From assembly GCA_029851415.1 (NCBI GenBank), contig CM056742.1, positions 111,912,246-111,976,245 on the forward strand: DNA of 64,000 nt, read 5' to 3'. The notes under the pieces are model-generated. The model saw only the letters and a list, made by a program, of their open reading frames with translations. It was not told the origin of the DNA and ran no database searches. The DNA is from Eretmocerus hayati. Taxonomy: Eukaryota > Arthropoda > Insecta > Hymenoptera > Aphelinidae. Positions 55,901 to 64,000 of the stretch are shown here, piece after piece (position 1 is the first letter of the stretch; each line of letters opens with the position of its first letter). The position numbers and the translations under genes were made by a program.

Positions 55901-58720
55901 ATAGAATTCACATGGGATTCGTGGGTTGAGAATGACTCAGAAGAAATTTGATAGCTCAATCGAGACTTACGACAATCATCAAATTTGAACGTCACTGGAT
56001 CAAAAATGACTGTCGGGTGGGATGCGATTTCTTCGTTTTTGAGTATCACATTATTCTCCGATACGACGTCCTGCAGCTGATTCTTATCGTGATCTTTCGA
56101 CAAATCTCGCCCCTCTTCATGCGAAGAGTTCGAGCCTATATGGTCGATGGAGGTACAGAAATTCAAATCATTCCGGTGCGAGGGTGTGTGGATATCTTTC
56201 CCTGCCACTATACTATATGGTCAAAAATACGTATTCCATCTCTCTGAGCAAGCCTTGGCGACGGCGCAAGCAGAGTATCTACATAAGATGAGGAGGAAGG
56301 TTGCTGTTACAGTACATTGTTAGGCAGGCGTTATTTTTTGCAATGTTTTCCATCTCTATCGGAGAGGGATGAGTGATAGAATAGTAAATGAGAAAATGGT
56401 AGCTGCAAAATCTCAAAAATCAAAACTAAGTCGAAATTCCGCGAAAAACTGTGCTGTGACTCAAACATGACGTTCACGCCCGATTAATAAAAAACACTTA
56501 CGATCATCCATTTCTGAGTGAAGTAGAGGTGAATCATCCATCATACCATCCGTAATATCTATGAGTTGGTGATGAATTGTAGACTCGAAATCAGAGTTCT
56601 TGCAGAGGTCTGATGACGCAGAACCATCAAAATTACAGGTCAATTCCATCTCCCCGGCGATCGTCCCATCATAATTTTCGGTTGTTATCGGGTCAGCTCG
56701 TGATGTAGAACTAATCATGAAATTAGGATCACGATACTCGTCGATATCCATCTGCGAAGCTTGCTGATCCGTCCCAGGACTGACAAGGGGAGCACTTAAC
56801 TTCCGGGTCGCCAATCTTCCCCAAAATTTTTTTACGGTTTGGTATCACCTAGAATATGAAGAATCCAGAGTAAGTCCGTCAAATGGGCCCTCTGTCCGAA
56901 GTTACAGCCTATCATATTAGCATTGCCCTTATAAGCCCATGTTAAAAAGTGAAATATATAGATATACTCACAATGCTAATGTTTCAGCTTGTAGCTCTGA
57001 ACAGGGGGCCCATTTGACGGAGTTACTCTGGATTCTTCATATTCTAGGTGATACCAAACTGTAAAAAAATTTTGGGGAAGATTGGTGATCCGGAAGTCAA
57101 GTGCTCCCCTTGTGAGTTCTTGGAGTTTGAGCTTATTGCGCGCTTCTAATTTTGGGGAGCATCAATTGTAGACTATACCAAATGGGCTCATATGAGTGCG
57201 GGTAGAGCGAGACAATTGCTTCACATATCATGAAAATGCATTTGCCAATAATAAAATATGGGCCTAAATTGAGCTTCCGACAAATCAGAGAGAAGGTATT
57301 GATACTTACGATCATTCTCATGCGCGCACATCTCAAAACCATAAGTATGATCATGATTTTTAGAGAATGTGGCATGTTCTATCGATTGATCTTGAGATGA
57401 CGTATTTGTAGCATTCGCAACTGTTCCAGCTAAATCATAGTTGATAACTAAACCTCTGTTTGATGTGTTGTTGAGCTGATGCCTTACTGATACATGCCCC
57501 AATACTTCATTGAACGGTACTGAAAAATATTTTGAAGAGTGAGGGAAAAAGTGACCGATCTCGTGCTATCCCGTAAAGTTACGAATCAGAGATCTGCATG
57601 AAATATATATCTGACGTGATGAAAGCCATCCCGAACGTTGCTAACACATCAAGAGTATTTATAATATTTGCTCAAATCTCGAATTGTTCTATTTTTCACT
57701 TCACGTGACTCTTTGTGTTTTACAGAATCATAGTTTGATGATCTAGTTCACGGAGAATCTTGTGCCACTGATCAAGTGACTTGTGAATCGGTGAGCATCG
57801 AACAAAAAAGTATCCATGGCATCTAGAATGTAATTGATACTCCTTCCTAGTTGTTTCAAAGAATAGCAGGCTAAACTCAGAGAGATTTTTTCGTGTATCC
57901 AATTTTGAATAAAATTTCCTAAGGAATGAATACAGCCAAGTTTCAAACCGATGAAGCCCGATTTTTACGCCGAATTTCAATGACACAGTCTCAGTCAAAT
58001 TTTAAGAACACTCGTTTACCCTGCAGATGGACCGTTTGGGACGATTTCCGGTTGGATCTTGCCTGCGTGGATCCGAAATGTTTGATACAAATCATGAGAC
58101 TACGTATAACTCACTTCTGCATTCAGAGTTTAATTCATTTTCAGCAGATCTCGAAATTCCCGGCTCAAGCCAATCACATTTCTGCAATTCTTGCAAATTT
58201 TGATCTTGTCGTGACGAGAAAACGGTCGGTATTGCACCCACTCAGAGTCGAGGATGCTTAAGACGTTCCTAGCAGGATTTGGTTATAATTATGATCAATT
58301 TCACGCATATTGGCCAAGATAAAGTAATTGCACTTTCATAACAGGCGCAGCAATGTATTATTGAGTTACTTTTCATACATTTGAAAAGAATTCTGTGCGC
58401 AAAGTTTGCTCGATTTCGTCATGTTCGCCACCGTTGTAGTTTTGTATACGCAATTTAAATCTATAAAAAATGTAATTTTATCTTACCTGCGCTAATACTC
58501 TTCCATTTACATCACACTGCTTAAACTCCCTGATGACATCCTTTTCCGCAAAGTGTTTCTCGCAAACTCTCTGGGTGGATCGTAAATATGTGATCCCCGG
58601 GATCGCTGCAATCCACTGATTTCTTAACACAGGATCGTCAGGAACCTTGAACGTCGACCGACTCTCCTTGGATTTAAATCTATCTTTTTTACAAGCCGGG
58701 ACCACACAACTCCACGTCAT
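49975..58720 (-). pseudogene. THAP9/P-element-type transposase, ten exons, mutated
   Basis: Exons by eye: 58720-58487, 58256-58115, 57519-57310, 56759-56502 (start uncertain), 56207-55971, 55448-53460, 52833-52660, 52099-51893, 51819-51456, 50384-49975. All junctions are GT-AG with phases that agree. Exon 1 is a THAP DNA-binding domain (CVVPAC, NQWIAAIP, RVCEKHF); the GAIPTVF box follows in exon 2. Exon 6 has a coiled-coil-like Lys/Arg stretch and the RNase H-like core (GVLVINEINLRKS, HGIISDGATTN), then FFSDTPHLIKCVRNR at the start of the GTP-binding insertion, with WKYFESLLKVDS and RVCPKL. Later exons give NDIFDALNR, FLTIETAHGLR, LTGRVNQDNLE, FFGTIRQAAGSNDHP and CDTCKRALLSC. Lesions: TGA at 58244-58242, one extra base in the A7 run at 54068-54074 (+ strand), TGA at 51555-51553, and Asn instead of Asp at 54468-54466. 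It would bind TIRs and cut and join DNA. Confidence 0.88.
56784..57112. mobile_element. 329-bp MITE in intron 3 of the P-like gene
   Basis: Termini CAAGGGGAGCACTT / AAGTGCTCCCCTTG, near-perfect arms of ~130 bp, and a 3-bp target duplication TGA (56781-56783 and 57113-57115). Its outer ~190 bp match the left end of the helicase-bearing element at 5921-9373. It lies ~25 bp upstream of the likely acceptor of exon 4 on the - strand, where it could disturb the branch point. Confidence 0.88.
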
Positions 58721-58937
58721 GATACCGAACAATAATAATCACGATTGCGTCAGGGTAAGCACCTAAGCACGTGTTGAATGTTTTGAAGAATGAGGTTGGG
58801 TTGGAATATATAAACATAAACATTGATCAACTCGATCGCAGCGCCACGGGTCCCGTGGCCGTTTCGTGAAACTTTTGGTCTTCACTAAGAGCGCCCGCTT
58901 CCCTATAGGAGTTTCCAGACCTGTGTATACGACCGTG

Positions 58938-59108
58938 TTTACAGCAAATTTTACCGGGCTAGGACTGGTATCCAAGAATTACCGCATCTCAGCCTGGTAA
59001 ATTTACAAGCGATTTGTAAAGTTACAAAAATTTGATGAAATTCACCACTCCCAGAGCTGTATTTTTACCAGACTAGTTGGCATATTTACATAACAATTTT
59101 TTACAGTG
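58938..59108. mobile_element. Right half of TA-flanked element split by P-like transposon
   Basis: Starts with TTTACAGC (second copy of the target duplication) and ends TTTTTTACAGTG before TA. In reverse complement it matches the left part of the 31113 element: TTTACCA...GTCTGGTAAAAATACAGCTCTG, GTGGTGAATTTCATC, and ACCAGGCTGAGATGCGGTAATTC. Confidence 0.85.
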
Positions 59109-59110
59109 TA

Positions 59111-60627
59111 CCTAAATAAGCTAGATTCTGAATTTCGCGCGCATGAAAATTGCAGCAACCTCGCGTCGTGCCGACGAATCGCCACCGTGAAAAATCAGCC
59201 ATTGAGTCCGGTTATACGATGAACCGAGTTGCAGGTAGGGGACGAAACGCACGAGCCTTCTGCTCATAGTGTGTGTCGAGTCATTTATTAGAAATTGGAA
59301 ACCCCAAAGTAGAGACCCTAGGGTCTCTACCCCAAAATGCTCCCTACTAGGGTCCCTATAAGTAATCTCCCTACATGACTCGAACGCCATCTTACAGCGC
59401 TCGAACTTGCGGGAAATGGCGGAGATGTGTTATCTTCGCGACCCAGTCTATTGTCGTTTTCGTCTTGGTTGTGCGTGAAGCCAGCTCCGTCGTGGCAAGA
59501 GCCAAAACGACAACTCGAGTCTTGGCATCGAACGAGCGCGAGTGGCCAGAGTATTTCCACGAGTTTTCTGAACCCAGCCCAGAAGAGGCCCTTCTGGTCA
59601 CTATCCCACTCTTCAGCTCCACGACCCGCGATCGCTCATCCAGATCAACCGTCTTCGTCTACATCGCTCTGCGCCCTAGGTACCGCCAGGTAGCGCACAT
59701 TACACATCGCAAGCAGAACTGCTTCCTGGATCTGGCTGGAGTTGTCTGTCTTGGAAAAGCTTTCGAAGTGGCGGTCACATTTCAGAGATTCAGAGGTCAC
59801 CTATTCCCTCTCCACGGAAATCACCACTAGTTAATAGCCGGCGACATGTGAGCACTCGAGGTGGGTATGTATGTAAACTCTCCTAGGATACAACACTATA
59901 ACTAACGCTGGATTTTTAGCTCTCATTTACATGTGAAATAGCAGGATTTTCGTCGAGTGCCGCCAACCAGATCTGGCATTGACTTCTGGGCATTAGTGCG
60001 AGTCATCACGATTCACGAAGCTCATTCCCCGACCATGCTCGCTTCCATAATTAGTTGAGAACCGACCGTTTAATCAGTAAATATCGATCAAAAATGTGTG
60101 GTTCGCTTAGTCGTGGAGACAGTAGAAGATATCTGGCGTAAGTACGTTTACGAGAGTAATATGCGAGAGAGGCGATGGATGAACAATAAATGATCATCAT
60201 TGAGTAAAGAAAGACGTCCAAAGCTACTTACATGTCTGTTTGTACTAATGCTTCATTCCAGTCTCTATTTTGATTTTTAACATTGCTTTTGGTATGAAAA
60301 CCATATATAGCCATAGGTGATCCACTCTTCATTTCTAATCTAGATCTTTGTAAGCTTCCTAATCTTTCCCTTTGAGCTGCTCTTCTCTGTCCCATTATTT
60401 CTTTGTGACAACAATGAATTCAGCTTTGTGATCACAGACATGTATCCGACAAATCTTTGACTTGAAATGAATGAGTTTAAAATAGTTGAGTTATCCCTGG
60501 AGTAGTTGCCATGGCTTGAATTTGAGTACTGAGATTCTTCAGTACCTGTGCATTGCTTGTGTGCATTAATTTGTAGAATCATGAAAGTTGTTTTGTAAGT
60601 AATTCTCTTTTGGCCCTCTTTTTTCAG
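59111..60627 (+). promoter_or_regulatory. Putative promoter / 5' UTR region of RPRD2-like gene
   Basis: 59370-59870 is richer in CpG than its surroundings, as expected near an animal promoter, although it has long chance frames on both strands (59375-59830 and others) with no domain. CTGGC|GTAAGTACG near 60137 could be the donor of a 5' UTR exon, and CTTTTTTCAG at 60627 the acceptor before the first coding exon. A perfect 16-bp palindrome (GAGACCCTAGGGTCTC) is at about 59311. No TATA box or initiator was placed. Low confidence in detail. Confidence 0.35.
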
Positions 60628-60680
60628 ATTTCATAAATTGTGAATTTTGACAAAGCAGGAGTCATTTGACTACTCCAACT

Positions 60681-62087
60681 ATGGTTTCCAATGATTTTGA
60701 CCAGGAGCAATTTGAACGAAGACTCCAAACTCTCAAAGATTCTCAAGAATCTATACAAAGTCTTTCTGCTTGGTGTCTAGAGAGGAGGCAACATCATAAA
60801 AAAATTGTTGCCACTTGGTTACAGGTGTTGAAAAAAGGTAGGTATACGAAGTTCATGCTTTTGACTCTGAAATTTGAATTACTTTGAAAGATGATCCAAT
60901 TTTTCCATGGTGATTAGTCCTCATTTATCATTCAAAGCATACTTGGAATGGCATTGAGTATTCAATTTGATTTGAGTATTTTGGCAAATCTTACTATCAA
61001 TACAGCCATTGCAGTCCTGCATTGACTTTGCCAATGAGAAATGTTGACAAGTAGTTTTTCACAAGTGTTGCCAATATTTCACTACATGAGGGTAGTGACA
61101 ACACTTGCATCCCTTTTGTCAGAATTCCATCCTTTACCTATGACAGGAGAATCTTTAACTCAACTCTTGTTGAAATGCTGGTACATGGATTTTTTTTCAT
61201 AATGAAGCTTTTATTGAATATAAATCATTACAGATGAATATTTTATTTCGTTTTATTTTATTTAATTCACGGTCAAAATGACCTCTACCAATTACATATC
61301 GTTATATCAGAATATAAATGAATTTTGGTTCAATTCTGGGTGATGTACATTATTTTTGAATTTTTGAGATCGAGTATAGTTAAAATTTACATTATATTGT
61401 GATCAAATTATATCATGTTTTAATTGCAATTCTTGAAGGATCTTGTTCTTTCCAACTTGAAAACAATTGTTTTAACTACTCTGTAATTTTACAGTCAAAG
61501 TGGAACACAGGCTCACTCTATTTTATCTGGCAAATGATGTCATCCAATACTCAAAACGTAAAAATTTTGAATTTGTTGAATCGTGGGGCACAACATTACA
61601 ACGAGCCACAACCATGGTCAGAGATGAGAAAGTCAAACACCGTATCTTGAGAATTTTCAAAATTTGGGATCAGAGACAAGTCTATGATGAAGAATTTCTG
61701 GCAGATTTATCAGGTCTCATATCGGCAGCCCCAAAAAAGAAAATGGATCCTCAGCCAATTCAACAGCCTGAAGAATTCCAGGCAGCTTTACTCATTTCCA
61801 CCATGAGGTCTTGTGGAACACTTGAGCAAGCTACGGATGCAAGATTGAGAGATCTAAGGGAAACCAACGTAGATATAAATAATGCTGAAGAACTGTGTGC
61901 CTCTTTAAAAGATCGAAGAAGAGTAGAAGATGCTGAGAAAGAAGTTGATCACGCTGCTAGGAATATTGAAAACTATGTCCGTGCATTAGAAGCTGAAATC
62001 GGAGAAAGAAAGCAAGTTTTGGACCTTCTTGAACAAGCTGACCAATTTTATGAAACTCAGAGAGGGGAAGTCAAAATAGTTGTCAAC
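60681..62087 (+). CDS. RPRD2: RPRD2-like CID-domain protein (5' exons)
   Basis: Exon 1 coding 60681-60837, exon 2 61495-62087, phase 1 between them (donor AAAAAAG|GTAGGT, acceptor TTTTACAG), and a donor AAC|GTAAGT at 62087, so the protein continues beyond the window or in exons I could not find. Residues 1-130 form a CTD-interacting domain: SIQSLSAWCLERRQHHKKIV, then HRLTLFYLANDVIQYSKRKN and RIFKIWDQRQVY. CID proteins of the RPRD group bind the phosphorylated C-terminal domain of RNA polymerase II in the nucleus. The Glu/Lys-rich coiled-coil region after it (ALEAEIGERKQVLDLLEQA, FYETQRGEVKIVVN) also follows RPRD proteins; details such as WCLE and RIFKIW are closer to RPRD2 than RPRD1. No lesion. 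The ATG is the first in a fitting context; 60628-60680 would be 5' UTR. Confidence 0.88.
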
Positions 62088-62561
62088 GTAAGTCTTTAAA
62101 TTTGTTACTTATCTTGCTGCCCTTATCAAGTGAATCAAGGAAATTTATGAGTCACTGTGGGCTGAGTTTTTTCCATTAACAGAAAGTTGCCAAGGTATTG
62201 AAGTTCTTAACCATCCTAGCGAATTTCTGATTTTTGTGGCAGCAAATTCTCAACTTGAACAACATTTCTGCAAAACTAATTTTTGGTCAATGCTCCAATC
62301 AAGTATTCTGGTAGCTGAACATGTGGGGATCGATGGTCATGATGGAACATAAGCAGATCTTATGATGTGGGCAATTTTTTTCTTCGCTAGGTACTGTTTG
62401 ACTAGATAAAATGCAGTATGAAGCAACCGTAAAAAATGTGAACTTTGCTCTCGACAGTCATTGTTTTTCGTGTTACTGTGGGCTCACGGGATTTCGGAAA
62501 ATATTTGTTGTGTTCAATGCTTGTTTAGACTTATTCCAGCCAAGATCGTCTAATCTTGGAG
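62088..62561. other. Intron of RPRD2-like gene, nothing else seen
   Basis: Begins with GTAAGT. The 63-codon frame at 62411-62602 is not recognised. No tRNA or repeat seen up to the MITE. Confidence 0.5.
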
Positions 62562-62794
62562 GGATATTTTTCGATCTTGCAGGTCTGGTAACAAGGAACT
62601 GATGAAATGTCCCCCAATGAGTAAAGCCCCCTTCAGGACAGCTTTCCGTTTTAAAACATGCATAGTAGTAAGCTGTCCCGAAGAGGGCTGCGAACCAAGC
62701 AGACGAAACGTCGAAAAACGAACCCATTTTTCTCATTGACAAAGATTTCATCAGTTTCTCGTAAGCAGCAGTCCTTTAAGATCGAAAAATATCC
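62562..62794. mobile_element. Inverted-repeat MITE (~233 bp) in intron
   Basis: GGATATTTTTCGATCTT at the left and its complement AAGATCGAAAAATATCC at the right are followed inward by GGAACTGATGAAAT / ATTTCATCAGTTTC and CAATGAG / CTCATTG. Spacer ~100 bp. Probably within the next intron of the RPRD2-like gene. Confidence 0.75.
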
Positions 62795-63584
62795 ATTCAA
62801 CATTGTAACATCTTAAGGACGAAAAATTGTACAACAGAAATTATGGAGATTGCCCATTTGAATCCCGAAATTAATAGATCGGCTTTGTTCCAACTATATC
62901 ATTCTAGAGACAAAATGAAGAGACACTCATTCTATTGCTCAGCCAGATACCGCTTCGTTTTTGAGTTACGCGATCATTCAAGTCTGAACTTGTCAAAGCG
63001 ATTTTGATGGAATTTGACATTTTAAAGCAACTAAAGTTGAATAACTCAGCAAATTTTCTTGAATATTTTTACCAACCTTATCGTATATCTCTAAACATAA
63101 GATGAAGCATGGATAATTATTGGAATCGGACAGGAATACATAGGTTGCATATTTGTAATAAGTCGGTATCTTGTGAACAAGACAAAAAATTCATTTTCTC
63201 AAAATGCTCATCTTTTTATGGCTGAAAAATTTCTTGGTGGTATTTTGTCATATGGAAAGTGAGGTATAATTGTTCCGTTAGACGCACTAAGCTTGAAAGA
63301 AATGCTATAACTTTTTGTGGAAAATGAGTGGAAAATCATATTTTCCATCTATGTTGTATGTATATATGGGCGATTCCGCGCAAAGGTTAACTTTGGGGGT
63401 CAAATTTGCCCACTTGGCTCATTTTCTATCCTTTTGATTATTCGATTTCTACTCATCCCATGGTCACTTTGGAGTCAAAATGATGATTATACCAGGTGGG
63501 GTATCGTTATGACAAATGATCTTGAACCCAGCAGTGCCCTGATCATTCATTAGATTGACGCTATATCAATATCGCATTTTATCG
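62795..63584. other. Unassigned, probable intron
   Basis: No exon with CID- or RPRD-type continuation could be placed here. One 78-codon frame (63317-63553, +) is not recognised and is taken as chance. Confidence 0.35.
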
Positions 63585-63980
63585 AGTACCATGGAATGTG
63601 ACATTTTCGTGTGCCATGGAATGTGGCATTTCGACCTTTAAATTCATCTCACGAGCTCGGATCAACTCGGATCGACTGAGCCGAATATATACCCATTAGT
63701 ACCACCAAACTACATAAGAAAAAAGCAGAATTGAGTCATTGGAGTCATTAGCACGCTCTAATTCATATGCCATGGAATGTGACATATCTTTTTTCCCTTA
63801 GAAAAAATGAGCATATATTGGCTCTGCTAGCCGAATCAATTCAAATTAACGGCTCTGAAACCCCGGGAAGTTCTATGCTAACCCAAATGTAATGAGATGC
63901 CACCCGGGAGAAAAGCTTTCGATATCACAGAAAAGCTCGGGAGGGTGTTTTAGGGATGCCATGGAATGTGACATGGTTTT
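63585..63980 (+). repeat. Four copies of a 17-bp motif
   Basis: GCCATGGAATGTGACAT or a one-to-two-base variant occurs at about 63588, 63613, 63769 and 63958, all in the same orientation, with unrelated sequence between. It may continue past the window edge. Confidence 0.75.
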
Positions 63981-64000
63981 CCAGGACAGGATGTTCGCCT

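Larger units (their letters stand above)
49361..58937 (-). mobile_element. P-element-like DNA transposon (9.6 kb)
   Basis: 31-bp perfect TIRs (49361-49391 and 58907-58937; outer bases CACGGTCGTATACACAGG) and an 8-bp direct duplication TTTACAGC on both sides (49353-49360, 58938-58945). Drosophila P elements also have 31-bp TIRs and 8-bp duplications, so boundaries, target duplication and encoded protein agree on the superfamily. The transposase gene runs on the - strand from near the right end to ~610 bp from the left end. Joining the flanks gives an uninterrupted TA-flanked MITE-like element, which supports the boundaries. Confidence 0.93.

Noticed and set aside
57720..57998. - strand ORF of 92 codons as an exon of the P-like gene
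   Set aside because: No similarity to P/THAP9 proteins, and exons 2 and 3 join in phase without it.
59375..59830. 151-codon ORF near the RPRD2-like promoter
   Set aside because: No recognisable domain; overlapping long frames on both strands fit a CpG-rich segment with few stops.

Overview
The window is eukaryotic, animal and most likely arthropod (insect-like) nuclear DNA. Coding sequence is split by GT-AG introns, non-coding DNA is AT-rich, and nearly everything recognisable is transposon. I do not name a species. Host genes are few: (i) the 5' part of an RPRD2-like gene with a CID domain on the + strand (coding exons 60681-60837 and 61495-62087, continuing past the window), and (ii) the 3' end of an unrecognised multi-exon gene on the - strand (exons 44845-44913, 42502-42582 and 41763-41989), whose intron carries a 1.9-kb inverted-repeat element. 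Exon boundaries were read by eye from splice signals, reading phase and family resemblance.

Layout. 0-5.9 kb: a ~160-bp satellite joined to a dispersed repeat, then a long inverted repeat with a MITE nested in it. 5.9-9.4 kb: a terminal-inverted-repeat (TIR) element holding a decayed Helitron/Pif1-type helicase and a 10-bp minisatellite. 9.8-13.2 kb: three palindromic elements. 13.2-21.65 kb: an inverted-repeat element interrupted by a young, nearly complete Ty3/Gypsy retrotransposon (13852-21156; 4-bp target duplication, near-identical LTRs). 21.9-24.1 kb: a tRNA-like SINE head, a cluster of one 12-bp palindrome, and an inverted second copy of the 1.7-2.4 kb repeat. 24.4-27.1 kb: a Foldback-like element with tandem subrepeats in its arms, lying against the stop codon of a non-LTR retrotransposon RNase H fragment. 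31.1-40.4 kb: a MITE within a MITE, long hairpins, a THAP-domain pseudogene between two blocks of one degenerate satellite, a 4.6-kb TIR element with a transposase-like pseudogene, and a small phospholipase-A2-like fragment of viral or Polinton type. 42.7-49 kb: a series of palindromic elements.

The most striking object is at 49361-58937: a 9.6-kb P-element-like transposon with 31-bp perfect TIRs and an 8-bp target duplication (TTTACAGC). Its ten-exon THAP9/P-type transposase gene is on the - strand. The exon chain keeps splice sites and phase throughout, but carries two in-frame TGA codons, a one-base homopolymer frameshift and an Asp-to-Asn change at the presumed first catalytic acidic residue. 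It sits inside a TA-flanked (mariner-type) element whose intact relative is at 31113-32064, and has a 329-bp MITE in its third intron. That MITE has the same termini as the helicase-bearing element at 5921-9373.

There is no operon-like organisation. Apart from the two host genes, the window is a nested transposon landscape from which an order of insertions can be read.
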